A stretch of 64,000 nt of DNA from an uncultured Arcanobacterium sp. Its GTDB lineage: Bacteria; Actinomycetota; Actinomycetes; Actinomycetales; Actinomycetaceae. Positions within the stretch are counted from its first letter, which is position 1. The number at the start of each line of letters is the position of its first letter. The notes below the pieces were generated by a model. It had not been told where the DNA came from. It searched no databases and saw only the letters and a program-made list of their open reading frames with translations. Shown here piece after piece: positions 48,255-58,006 of this stretch. The stretch is taken from assembly GCA_945874735.1 (NCBI GenBank), contig CAMCHI010000001.1, forward strand, positions 62,001 to 126,000. The letters are read 5' to 3'. Made by a program: the position numbers and the translations under genes.

Positions 48255-49262
48255 TTAAGCGTAGAAAGGAAAATCAGACCAAACTGGAGCTCGCTTTTCT
48301 AAAAAGGCATCGCGTCCTTCCTTAGCCTCTGCCGTCATATAAGCTAAACGAGTAGCTTCCCCTGCAAATACCTGCTGACCGGCTAGTCCGTCATCTGCTA
48401 GATTAAATGCAAACTTTAACATACGTAAGGCTTGCGGAGATTTAGTAGCCAGAATCTTTGCATATTCTAAGGCTTTATCTTCTAACTCTGCGTGTGGCAC
48501 AGCTTCATTTACCACACCCCAATTAGCGGCATCTTGGGCAGAATATTGCCGGGCAAGGAAGAAAATTTCGCGCGCGCGTTTATCTCCTACTTGCCGAGCT
48601 AAAAGAGCTGCCCCATATCCACCGTCAAAAGAACCCACATTTGCATCTACTTGCATAAACTTTGCGTGTTCTTTAGAGGCTAAGGAAAGGTCGCACAATA
48701 CATTTAAGGAGTGACCTCCGCCAGTGGCCCATCCGTTAATGGCACCAATAAAAATCATGCCAGAAGTACGCATGAGTCTTTGTACTTCTAAAATATGGAG
48801 TCTACCTACGCCGTGATTGCGAAAATGCTGGGTGGAGTCCTGATGAGCCTGAGTGGCAGATTCTGGAGTGGTGGTAGGGTCGTAGCGGTAGCCGTCTTTG
48901 CCGCGAATACGTTGATCACCACCAGAGCAGAACGCCCAACCGCCGTCTTTAGCGGACGGGCCATTGCCGGTGAGAATCACGCTTCCGATTTCCCCTGAAA
49001 GTCGAGCGTGGTCGATAGCGTTATAAAGCTGGTCTACTGTTTCTGGTCGGAAAGCATTGCGAACTTCTGGACGGTTAAAAGCAATGCGTACCACGGGTAA
49101 ATCGTGTACGGCAACTAAATTTTGGGCATCGTCATATTCCCGTTGTACCCCGCGATGGTAGGTAATATCTGCATCTGGAAAGCCAGGAATGGAACGCCAC
49201 TTTTGTGGATTAAATAGCTGGGAAACTTGTTGAGGAAGTTCAGGTTTTGCCGTATTGATCAT
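48255..49262 (-). CDS. menB: 1,4-dihydroxy-2-naphthoyl-CoA synthase
   Basis: Crotonase fold; AFCSGGDQRIRGKDGY, GAINGWATGGGHSLNVLCDLSLAS, VDANVGSFDGGYGAALLARQVGDKRAREI. Confidence 0.96.
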   Translation of the reverse strand: MINTAKPELPQQVSQLFNPQKWRSIPGFPDADITYHRGVQREYDDAQNLVAVHDLPVVRIAFNRPEVRNAFRPETVDQLYNAIDHARLSGEIGSVILTGNGPSAKDGGWAFCSGGDQRIRGKDGYRYDPTTTPESATQAHQDSTQHFRNHGVGRLHILEVQRLMRTSGMIFIGAINGWATGGGHSLNVLCDLSLASKEHAKFMQVDANVGSFDGGYGAALLARQVGDKRAREIFFLARQYSAQDAANWGVVNEAVPHAELEDKALEYAKILATKSPQALRMLKFAFNLADDGLAGQQVFAGEATRLAYMTAEAKEGRDAFLEKRAPVWSDFPFYA

Positions 49263-49372
49263 AATTATATTGTGCCAGTTTCTAAATTTTTCGTCACTTG
49301 GATAGATAGTAGAAGTTATTGCTTAACAATTGTAAATAAACGGGTGGGTAAGAAAACGGGTATGCTTACAGT

Positions 49373-50497
49373 ATGTCTGCGTTAGAATCAGTCTACCCCT
49401 ATTATTTAGCTTCTTGTTTAAGGAAGTTACCGGCAGCTATTACTCCTTTGCAGGGTTACGTGTTTGATATTCCTATGCGGACAAAATTTCGGGGAATTAT
49501 GCGCCGTAGTGGAGTTTTGTTAACTAACGGGACGCGCTGGGTGGAAGTATCACCGTTTATGGATTATGCACCTGAGTATGCGGCGCGCTGGTTATTGGGA
49601 GCTTTAGCTGAGTTAGCTTGGGGATTTCCGACTGTTAAACGCACGTTAGTGCCGTTAAATATTACCGTGCCAGCGTTAGAGCCTAGTGAAGTGAGTAGCT
49701 ATTTAGGAGACAAGGATTGGGAGGAGGCACAAAGGGGAGGGGTGCCAGTTACTGCCAAAGTTAAAGTGTGTGAGGCAGGACAAGAGCCTGAGCAAGATTT
49801 AGCGCGTTTAGCAGTCGTGCGGGAAAAACTGGGCGAAAAAGGAAAGATACGTATTGATGTAAATGGTAAATGGGATTTAACGCAAGCTAAATATTGGTTG
49901 CCACGCTATAACCAAGCAGCAAAGGGTTTGGAATATGCAGAACAACCCGTAGCAGATACAGCTGATTTGGCGCGTTTGCGTCTGTGTATGCAAGTGCCTT
50001 TAGCAGCAGATGAGTCGATTAGAATGGCGGAAAACCCGTTTTTAGTAAAAGATTTAGCTGCTGCCGATATTGTGGTACTGAAAGCTCAGCCTTTAGGGGG
50101 AGTGTGGGCAGCTTTAGAATTAGCACAAGATTTAGAATTGCCGACGGTGGTGAGTTCTGCTTTAGAAACTTCGGTGGGATTGCGAGCAGGAGCACATTTA
50201 GCGGCGGCTTTGCCTGAGTTATCTTATGCTTGCGGTTTAGGTACTTTAAATTTATTGAGTAAAGATGTAGTTTCTAGTGTGAACCATTATCAGGTAGAGC
50301 AACATTTACTTGCAATGCAGGTAGGTGATGAGGATTTGGATACTAGATTATCTCAGGTAGATGCTATTGCTTGGGCAGGGTTAGCTACGGATAAAGTGGT
50401 GGTATCCCAGTGGAAAGCGCGTTTAGCGCAAATGTGGGAATATTTGCATAGTTTAGGTTTATTGGAAGTAAAACCTGATATTAACTGGCAAAGCTAG
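49373..50497 (+). CDS. menC: o-succinylbenzoate synthase (enolase superfamily)
   Basis: IRIDVNGKWDLTQAKYWL, EYAEQPVADTADLARL, LAADESIRM. Confidence 0.93.
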   Translation: MSALESVYPYYLASCLRKLPAAITPLQGYVFDIPMRTKFRGIMRRSGVLLTNGTRWVEVSPFMDYAPEYAARWLLGALAELAWGFPTVKRTLVPLNITVPALEPSEVSSYLGDKDWEEAQRGGVPVTAKVKVCEAGQEPEQDLARLAVVREKLGEKGKIRIDVNGKWDLTQAKYWLPRYNQAAKGLEYAEQPVADTADLARLRLCMQVPLAADESIRMAENPFLVKDLAAADIVVLKAQPLGGVWAALELAQDLELPTVVSSALETSVGLRAGAHLAAALPELSYACGLGTLNLLSKDVVSSVNHYQVEQHLLAMQVGDEDLDTRLSQVDAIAWAGLATDKVVVSQWKARLAQMWEYLHSLGLLEVKPDINWQS

Positions 50498-50547
50498 TTA
50501 AAGTTATAGCTAGGGCAAGATAATGCGGAAGCGAGATTAGGGAAGCA

Positions 50548-52260
50548 ATGATAGAAAAATCCTTAGCGGTAGCACTGCAAACTTTAATTACCTTGCAGGA
50601 AAACGGAATTGAAAAAATTATCGTATGCCCTGGTTCGCGTTCTGCGCCCTTAGCGATTGCTGCCCATGCTTTATGGGCAGATAGTTTAATTGTAGAAACT
50701 GATGAGCGAGTAGCAGGGTTTTTAGCTTTGGGTATGGGCAAGGCAGGGCACCCTTGTGCGGTAGTAGTAACTTCTGGCTCTGCAGTGGCTAATTTACATC
50801 CAGCGGTGGAAGAAGCAGCTTATAGTGGAGTGCCGTTAGTGGTGGTGTCTGCTGATCGTCCCGCAGAATTACGCGGAGTGCAAGCCTCGCAAACTACTAA
50901 TAATTTGGCAGTATTGGCTGGGTCAGTACGTGACAGTCGTGAGGTGAGTGGGGATTTTCCCCAATTGCGAGCAGTGGCAAATCAGGTGCGGCGTTTGGCG
51001 CAGGTGGCTATTGGGCAAGCATATGGTATTTTAGCCGGGCCAGTACATTTAAATGTGGTATTGCGTGAGCCGTTAGATACTCGTTTTAGTGATGAAGAAA
51101 TTAGGGAGTATGCAAAGTCTTTAACTAAAGGGAACGGGAAGGAGTTTTCCGGACGTCCTCTAAGAGAACAGACGGCTAAAACGGTGATAGTAGCTGGGCC
51201 GTCTACGGTTTTTACAGATTTAGAATCTGAGCTTGCGCAAATTGTGGTAGAGGCTAACTTGCCAATTTTGGCAGAACCTAGCAGTATATTTTGGGCTTGT
51301 TCGCAAGCTATGCCTAGTCATCCGTTGTTACTATCTGCGCCGTTAGGGGCAGATATTGAGCGGGTGATTGTGTTAGGGCATCCTACTTTAACGCGGGAAG
51401 TGGCGACTTTGTTAGCTAATCCTGAGTTAGAAGTTATTGCAGTGGCAGAAAATCCTACTTATACCGATGTTTCTGGTAATGCGGATCAAGTGATTATGCC
51501 AGAGCAGTTAGGGCAATGGTTGGATACTGATTTAACTTGGCTTGCTGCTTGGCAGCATTTAGCTTTGCAGGTAAGACGGCAGATCAACCAGTATTTTGGC
51601 ACACCTCGTGTTTTGGATTATGCGGGAGTGGCTTTTGCTTTAGGTAAAGCAATGCAAAACTATCCGGTAGATACTTTTTTAGCTGCTTCTTCTATTGTGC
51701 GGGAAGTAAATTTATATGCGCCGGTGGGTACCAGAGCTTATTTAGCTAATCGCGGGTTGGCAGGAATTGACGGAAATGTGTCTACTGCGTGTGGTGTGGC
51801 CTTGGCGACGGGCGCGCCTACTCGCGTAGTAGTAGGAGATTTAGCTTTTTTGCATGATTTAGGTGCTTTGGTGACCTTGGTAGAGCAGGCTAGGCAGATG
51901 AGTAGTGCTCCACTTAGATTGCAAGTGGTGGTAATAGACGATGGGGGTGGTTCATTGTTTAGTACTTTAGAGTATGGGGCAGGGCCACTTGATCGTTTTG
52001 CGCGCGTATTTCAGGCGAAACGTGATTTTCCTATTGCCGATTTTCTAAGGGCTTTAGAGCAGCAGATAAAAGTGCAGGAGTTTGTTGGAGATGTTTGGCA
52101 ATTGCAAGAACTCTTGCGGGAAGAAATCGTGGGGGTAGAGGTGTTGTATGTGTCGTTATCTGCTAAGTCTTTGCCGGAAATGCGGGAAAATCGGGCAGCT
52201 TTGCGTGCCGAATTACTATCTTTGTGGAGTCATTCCAATTCCCAGGAATTTTCCAGCTAA
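50548..52260 (+). CDS. menD: SEPHCHC synthase (ThDP-dependent)
   Basis: VCPGSRSAPLAIAAHAL, VDERVAGFLALGMGKA-like region, NRGLAGIDGNVSTACGVAL, DDGGGSLFSTLE. Confidence 0.95.
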   Translation: MIEKSLAVALQTLITLQENGIEKIIVCPGSRSAPLAIAAHALWADSLIVETDERVAGFLALGMGKAGHPCAVVVTSGSAVANLHPAVEEAAYSGVPLVVVSADRPAELRGVQASQTTNNLAVLAGSVRDSREVSGDFPQLRAVANQVRRLAQVAIGQAYGILAGPVHLNVVLREPLDTRFSDEEIREYAKSLTKGNGKEFSGRPLREQTAKTVIVAGPSTVFTDLESELAQIVVEANLPILAEPSSIFWACSQAMPSHPLLLSAPLGADIERVIVLGHPTLTREVATLLANPELEVIAVAENPTYTDVSGNADQVIMPEQLGQWLDTDLTWLAAWQHLALQVRRQINQYFGTPRVLDYAGVAFALGKAMQNYPVDTFLAASSIVREVNLYAPVGTRAYLANRGLAGIDGNVSTACGVALATGAPTRVVVGDLAFLHDLGALVTLVEQARQMSSAPLRLQVVVIDDGGGSLFSTLEYGAGPLDRFARVFQAKRDFPIADFLRALEQQIKVQEFVGDVWQLQELLREEIVGVEVLYVSLSAKSLPEMRENRAALRAELLSLWSHSNSQEFSS

Positions 52261-52364
52261 TATTCACGCTAGTTAAAGTTAGCTTTGGAATTATTATTTG
52301 CAGATAAGTTTTTACACAGACACTTAATGCTTATAAGTATTACTAGATTACAAGGTGGAATTAA

Positions 52365-53792
52365 ATGTCAGATGAGAAATTTGCGCCTAAAGCTCAGCGT
52401 CCAGTGGTTTATGGGGGTGAGTTTGGTAAACTTTCAACAGCAAATGAGGAAGTGCTGGAGGAAAATACGGGAGTAGACACCTTGCCCGTAGCAGATGTGA
52501 TAAGTCAGGCTAATTCAACAGACCAAGCTACTTCTAATGCTTTTGCTGAGGCGACAAATCAGACAAGTGACGCCAGTGATAATGCGCCTAGTGTTTTCTT
52601 GCCGGTGCATTCCACCTCTGAAACTCAAGTAACGCCAGTAATGCCCGTTACTGCTGAGGTAACTACTGGAAAACCGAAGCGTAAGCGTCGCCGTCCTGGC
52701 TGGTTCGCGTTAATAGTGGCAGTAGTGGTAGCTTCCCTATTGGGTGCAAGTTTAGGGATGTACGCTGTGCAATTGCGTTACCAAGGGGCGCGTCCAGTAG
52801 CGATTCCGGTAGCAGCAAAACGAGTAGAGCCGGTAGTGACTTCACAGGGAGAAACTCCTGATTGGCAGGCGGTAGCAGAAACCGTAGGTGGATCAGTAGT
52901 GGCTATCCGCTCCAGCAATGGAGAAACTGGTGGCAGTGGTTCGGGAGTTATTATTGACGAAGCTGGCCATATTTTGACTAATGAACACGTGATTTCTAAC
53001 GCGGAAGAAATCACGGTAACTCTTGCCGATGGTAGACTCTATCATGCTGATATTGTTGGTTTTGATGCGGCCACTGATTTGGCAGTGATTAGTTTGCGCA
53101 ATGCGCCAGATAATTTATCAGTGGCAGCTTTAGGAAATTCAGATGAACTGCAAGTGGGGCAAGCCGTCACCGCTATTGGTAATCCTTTAGGGTTGAGTCA
53201 CACGATGACCACCGGTATTATTTCGGCATTAAATCGTCCAGTGCAAACTGTTAATGCTCAAAGTTCAACAGGTGAGGCTGCTACTGTTTTAACTAACGCA
53301 GTGCAAATAGATGCAGCTGTTAATCCGGGCAATTCTGGTGGGCCTGTGTTTGATGCGCAGGGACGAGTAATTGCAATTGCTTCTTCCATTGCTAGTACTT
53401 CAACACTAAATGGTTCAGGGGCTGGAAATATCGGTATCGGTTTTGGTATTCCGATTAATTTGGCAAAAAATATCGCTAACCAGTTGATTGAAAATGGTGT
53501 GGCTAAGCACGCATACCTAGGAGTGCGTATTAAGGACGGAATTGCTCAGTACGGAAATGAAGCACGGTTAGGAGCGCTGGTGGAGAGTGTAGAGGAGGGA
53601 ACTCCTGCTGCCAAGGGTAATATTCAGTCTGGCGATGTGATTGTAGGAATTGACGGCCATGCGGTAGTGTCGGCTGCTTCTCTTACTGGCTATGTGCGCC
53701 AGTATTCAGCTGGGGATATGGTAACTCTTCGGATTGCTCGTAATGGAGAACTGCAAGAAATAGACGTTACTTTGGCGGTTCGTGCAGATTAA
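52365..53792 (+). CDS. HtrA/DegP-family membrane-anchored serine protease with PDZ domain
   Basis: TNEHVIS, AATDLAVISL, NPGNSGGPVFDAQG catalytic triad; C-terminal PDZ; N-terminal TM. Confidence 0.94.
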   Translation: MSDEKFAPKAQRPVVYGGEFGKLSTANEEVLEENTGVDTLPVADVISQANSTDQATSNAFAEATNQTSDASDNAPSVFLPVHSTSETQVTPVMPVTAEVTTGKPKRKRRRPGWFALIVAVVVASLLGASLGMYAVQLRYQGARPVAIPVAAKRVEPVVTSQGETPDWQAVAETVGGSVVAIRSSNGETGGSGSGVIIDEAGHILTNEHVISNAEEITVTLADGRLYHADIVGFDAATDLAVISLRNAPDNLSVAALGNSDELQVGQAVTAIGNPLGLSHTMTTGIISALNRPVQTVNAQSSTGEAATVLTNAVQIDAAVNPGNSGGPVFDAQGRVIAIASSIASTSTLNGSGAGNIGIGFGIPINLAKNIANQLIENGVAKHAYLGVRIKDGIAQYGNEARLGALVESVEEGTPAAKGNIQSGDVIVGIDGHAVVSAASLTGYVRQYSAGDMVTLRIARNGELQEIDVTLAVRAD

Positions 53793-53839
53793 CCAGCAGT
53801 GGCAGTCTATTTAGGCGTGAAGTGTTTGTTTTAGACACT

Positions 53840-53875
53840 AAAGGGTGTGCTAGCAATTTGCTTAGCACACCCTTT
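53840..53875. terminator. Bidirectional terminator between htrA-like gene and menF
   Basis: aaagggtgtgcta / tagcacacccttt stem between convergent genes, followed by T-rich sequence. Confidence 0.88.
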
Positions 53876-53918
53876 TGTTTTAATTTATAGAGCTTATGTT
53901 TAAGGCAAAAGTGTGGGC

Positions 53919-55373
53919 TTATGGGAGAGAAGGGGTGAAAGCCTGCAAAATTGGTTGGAATTTTGCTTGAGTTTCTTGTAGTTCATTTTGTGGATATGAA
54001 TTTTGCATAATGCCACAGCCTGCCCAAGCGTCTAAATTAGTGCTGGAATTTATTTGAGCGCATCGCAAAGCAATAGCCCATTGCCCTACGTCCCCACTGG
54101 CCAGCCAGCCTACAGGGGCGCCGTAGCGTTTTCGGTCTATTGGCTCGATTTGAGCAATTAAATCAAGAGCGTTCATGCGCGGAGTGCCGCCTAACGCAGC
54201 AGTAGGATGTAACAGTCCTGCTGCGTCTAGTACGTTTAATCCGTTGTTAAGCGTGGCTTTTATGTCGGTAGCTAGATGTATAACGTTGGGTAACTCTAGT
54301 ATGTAAGTTTGCCCAGTTTGTACTTGTTGTTCTGCTAATACTTCTTGCACTGATTGCAAAGCCAAATGATGTTCAGCCATATCTTTAGCAGAGTTTTGTA
54401 ATTGTGTACTTAAAGCGGTGATGTCACTGTGGGAAGTTTTAGGGAGAGTACCTGCTAATACGCGCGCCCAAATTTCTTGAGGGTTAATGTGGGTTAAAGG
54501 AAGATTATTATGAGTGGAGGCTAATAGTTCCGGAGTAGCTCCCACTAAGTTGTCCACTCCAAACACCCAGGTTTGTGGATACCGTGCGTGTAGCATATAG
54601 CCTAAAGTGGAGGGGTGAAAAGGCTGAGTAGTATCTAAATTTATTTGCCTAGCTAGTACTACTTTTTGTGCATTTCCCTCTTTTAATAGACTCACTAACT
54701 TGCTTACTCGTTGAGTCCAGGTATCGGCAGAGGGAAAGTGGGTTTCTTGTTTAATCGCCGGCAGGGTTTGGGGAAGCAGGATAGGTAATTGAGAAGAAGT
54801 GTGACTGGTAATTTTTACGTTATTTTGTTCATCAGCAATAAGAGTGGCTTGGTTTATTAAACTGCTGGCTTGGATGGCTAAAGTATGTAACGGGGAAGTA
54901 GGAGAAAAATGTTGGGCAATATTTTCTACTTTTACCTCAGAGGTAAGGAAAGAAGAATCTGAGTCGTTACTTATATCTAAAACAGTGGGAGAATCTAGGT
55001 TTTGGATAAGAGTTACCCAGTTTTCTTCCCCGCGTTTGCCAAAGAGGATTTGGGGCACAAGTAAAGTAGAGCCAGCTGGAGAAGAAGCATGAAAACAAAA
55101 AGAGCCAAAGCTGAACAATCCGCTACCGGGTACTTGAGCCGTATCAGTTATTAGTGATTGTGCCATTAATTGTTTCCACCAAGTGCTGGCAGCAGTGAAA
55201 CGATTGGAGGTATTGGCTGGTAAATCTAGACGAGTAGCAATCCCGAAGCCCACCATACCTTCTGGGTTACGCAACCAAAATTGTGCTAAGTGGGGAAGGC
55301 GTAAAAAGTGTTGCAATGCCGGAAGGTGCATAAGTGGCATAGAATGGACTAATAACTGTGGAATGTTCAACAC
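53919..55373 (-). CDS. menF: Isochorismate synthase
   Basis: Chorismate-binding fold: QKVVLARQINLD, GATPELLAS, HPTAALGGTPRMNALDLI, GAPVGWLASGDVGQWAIALRCA. GTG start at 55373 proposed; the longer track start is antisense to the menG N-terminus. Confidence 0.9.
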   Translation of the reverse strand: MLNIPQLLVHSMPLMHLPALQHFLRLPHLAQFWLRNPEGMVGFGIATRLDLPANTSNRFTAASTWWKQLMAQSLITDTAQVPGSGLFSFGSFCFHASSPAGSTLLVPQILFGKRGEENWVTLIQNLDSPTVLDISNDSDSSFLTSEVKVENIAQHFSPTSPLHTLAIQASSLINQATLIADEQNNVKITSHTSSQLPILLPQTLPAIKQETHFPSADTWTQRVSKLVSLLKEGNAQKVVLARQINLDTTQPFHPSTLGYMLHARYPQTWVFGVDNLVGATPELLASTHNNLPLTHINPQEIWARVLAGTLPKTSHSDITALSTQLQNSAKDMAEHHLALQSVQEVLAEQQVQTGQTYILELPNVIHLATDIKATLNNGLNVLDAAGLLHPTAALGGTPRMNALDLIAQIEPIDRKRYGAPVGWLASGDVGQWAIALRCAQINSSTNLDAWAGCGIMQNSYPQNELQETQAKFQPILQAFTPSLP

Positions 55374-55404
55374 AACTAACGATATTACGCTGGAAAGTGG
55401 TTTA

Positions 55405-56109
55405 ATGCGTAACATGAACCGTGCAACTTTAAGTAAGAAACCTGCAGAAATCGCAGGTATGTTTGATGATGTAGCGCGCAATTATGACCTAACCAACACT
55501 ATATTGACGGGCGGTTTGGTGCATGGTTGGCGCAAAATCACTACCGAAGCATTAAATATCACCCCGCAAATGCGGGTTTTAGATTTGGCAGCGGGGACGG
55601 GAACCTCGGCAGTGGAATATTATCGAGCAGGCGCACAAGTAGTGGCTACTGATTTTTCCTCTGGTATGATTGCGCAAGGCAAGAAACGTTACCCGTTTTT
55701 AACTTTTGAGCAGGCAGATGCTACTAATTTGCCCTATGCAGATAATTATTTTGATGCGGTTACTATCTCGTATGGTTTGCGAAATATAGCTGCACAAAGT
55801 AAAGCATTACAAGAAATGTGGCGAGTAACGAAGCCGGGTGGCACGCTTTTGGTGTGTGAATTTTCTAAGCCAGTAAATAGGGCTTTCGGGCAACTTTACC
55901 GCTGGTTTTTACAGCATGGAATGCCAGTTATTTCGCATGTTTTTTCTTCAGATGCGCCCGCCTATGACTACTTAGCTGAATCTATTTTAGATTGGCCAGA
56001 TCAAGTTACTTTAGCTGGCAATATTGCTAAGGCTGGCTGGGTAGAAGTGGAATATAAAAACTTAACCAACGGTTTGGTGGCTTTACATCGCGCTCGCAAA
56101 CCACTATAA
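55405..56109 (+). CDS. menG: Demethylmenaquinone methyltransferase (UbiE/MenG)
   Basis: VARNYDLTNTILTGGLVHGWRK, VLDLAAGTGTSAVEY, YGLRNIAAQSKALQEMWRVTKPGGTLLVCEFSKP. Confidence 0.95.
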   Translation: MRNMNRATLSKKPAEIAGMFDDVARNYDLTNTILTGGLVHGWRKITTEALNITPQMRVLDLAAGTGTSAVEYYRAGAQVVATDFSSGMIAQGKKRYPFLTFEQADATNLPYADNYFDAVTISYGLRNIAAQSKALQEMWRVTKPGGTLLVCEFSKPVNRAFGQLYRWFLQHGMPVISHVFSSDAPAYDYLAESILDWPDQVTLAGNIAKAGWVEVEYKNLTNGLVALHRARKPL

Positions 56110-56600
56110 ATTCTAAACTAACTGGTAGCTTTATAATTCTGTTTTGAGAGGAAAACAGTTATAGATGCAACCTGGGTGAGTGAATAATTTAGAACGGTTA
56201 AGCTAAACACTTGTGTTTGGGTGGTTCGGTTAGCGAGTAAAAATTTAAACAAAAATTTGAGGGAGTCGGGATAGGCTTCCTCATTTTTGTAGCTGAGATA
56301 AGTTTGTGGATATAAGGTGACACATACCTCAGTGTTTCGGGACTTAAGGCGGTATTGTGTTAGGTGTTTCGCATTTGTGGTGAAAAAAATTTTATATTGC
56401 CAAAAAACCCTGATTTTTCAAGGAAATTGTAGAGTAGAAACAGGGGAGATGAGGGGTTATTACTATTTTCGACTAGGGACTAACGATTTACGCACATTTA
56501 TTGTTCCGTAAATATGGAAAATTGGAGGTGTTAGCGACACGTCTATGACGTAAACTTTCATAGGATATAGATATTTTCAACAAGCGGAAGCGGTGAATAA

Positions 56601-57881
56601 ATGCCCCTCACAGAAAAGGCTGATGTACTGATTGTGGGTGCCGGCCCTGCCGGTGCTTCCGCTGCGCATTACCTTGGGCAATACGGCTTACACGTGATTG
56701 TATTAGAAAAATCAGCTTTTCCGCGCGATAAAGTATGTGGTGATGGTTTAACTCCCCGAGCTGTTTCTGAGCTACTACGCATGGGATTTACTATTCCCGA
56801 AGAAGAAGGTTGGGTGCGCAATTATGGTCTACGAGCTTACGGAGGAGGGCACAAAATTGAAGTGCCTTGGCCAGAACTAAACTCACAACCAAGTTACGGT
56901 TCGGCTGCGCCCCGTCTGAAGTTTGACCATAAATTAATTCAGCACGCTCAAAAATCCGGAATTGATTTGCGGGAAAATATGACGGTAACTCGTCCTGCAT
57001 ATGCAGAAAATTCCCAGCGAATTATTGGTGTGTACGCTCGTAATAATCAAAGTGGTGACAAACAAGAACAGTTATTTACTGCTAAATACGTGATAGACGC
57101 AGGTGGAGTTTCAGCACGTATTGCCACTGCGGCGGGACGAGAAAAAATACAAAATCGCCCAATGGGAGTAGCTGTACGTACCTATTTTACTTCTCCTTTA
57201 GCTAATTCCGACATGATGGAGTCCCATTTGGAACTCTGGGCAGGTAAACCTCGTGAATCAGAGTTATTGCCTGGTTATGGTTGGGTATTTGCAGTGGGAG
57301 ATGGATTGGTAAATGTAGGTTTAGGTTCACTTTCCTCCACTGCTAAACCCACTGGCATAGACTACCGAGCAGTTTTCCAAACTTGGTTGGAAAACGTACC
57401 AGCTGAATGGGAATTAACCCCCGAAAACCAGCATGGGCAAATTCGTTCGGCTGCTTTGCCAATGGCTTTCAATCGTAAACCACACTATGCCGATGGTTTA
57501 GCGTTAGTAGGAGACGCAGGCGGTATGGTATCGCCATTTAATGGTGAAGGTATCGCTTATGCTTTAGCAGCGGGACGGATTTTGGCAGAACACATTACGC
57601 AAGCCTTAGGGCGTAACACTTCCGCCCAAGCCGAACGAGCTATGCACCAATATCCGGTGGAATTACGTGAAGAATTAGGTGGCTACTACACGCTAGGACG
57701 CGGATTTGCCGCTTTGATTGAGCGACCAGAAGTAATGCGTATATGCGTTAAATACGGCTTACCACGCCCCGTTTTAATGCGTCTGGTAATGAAATTGCTT
57801 TCAGATGCTTATGACCGACGCGGAGGCGATTGGATGGATCGGTTAATTACCGCCTTGACCAAGGTGGTGCCAAAAGCTTGA
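56601..57881 (+). CDS. Geranylgeranyl reductase family FAD oxidoreductase (menaquinone reductase MenJ-like)
   Basis: DVLIVGAGPAGASAAHYLGQYGLHVIVLEK; KVCGDGLTPRAV; GDAGGMVSPFNGEGIAYAL; lies next to menG and nuo. Confidence 0.9.
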   Translation: MPLTEKADVLIVGAGPAGASAAHYLGQYGLHVIVLEKSAFPRDKVCGDGLTPRAVSELLRMGFTIPEEEGWVRNYGLRAYGGGHKIEVPWPELNSQPSYGSAAPRLKFDHKLIQHAQKSGIDLRENMTVTRPAYAENSQRIIGVYARNNQSGDKQEQLFTAKYVIDAGGVSARIATAAGREKIQNRPMGVAVRTYFTSPLANSDMMESHLELWAGKPRESELLPGYGWVFAVGDGLVNVGLGSLSSTAKPTGIDYRAVFQTWLENVPAEWELTPENQHGQIRSAALPMAFNRKPHYADGLALVGDAGGMVSPFNGEGIAYALAAGRILAEHITQALGRNTSAQAERAMHQYPVELREELGGYYTLGRGFAALIERPEVMRICVKYGLPRPVLMRLVMKLLSDAYDRRGGDWMDRLITALTKVVPKA

Positions 57882-57892
57882 ATAAGAACTCA

Positions 57893-58006
57893 ATGATTTT
57901 AGAAAAAACACCTAAGAACTTGGCTGAATGGAAGTTCTCAAACACGCCAGAAATGCCAAGTCTAACCAAGTCAGCAGGACTGAAAGAAGCGAGGGAGATA
58001 AGATGA
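57893..58006 (+). CDS. Candidate 37-aa sORF overlapping the nuoA start (ATGA)
   Basis: MILEKTPKNLAEWKFSNTPEMPSLTKSAGLKEAREIR*; its TGA overlaps the nuoA ATG at 58003; no strong SD seen. Confidence 0.35.
   Translation: MILEKTPKNLAEWKFSNTPEMPSLTKSAGLKEAREIR

Noticed and set aside
56317-56511. 64-aa ORF between menG and the MenJ-like gene
   Set aside because: GTG start without a good SD, atypical composition, overlaps predicted structured region; not credible as a protein.
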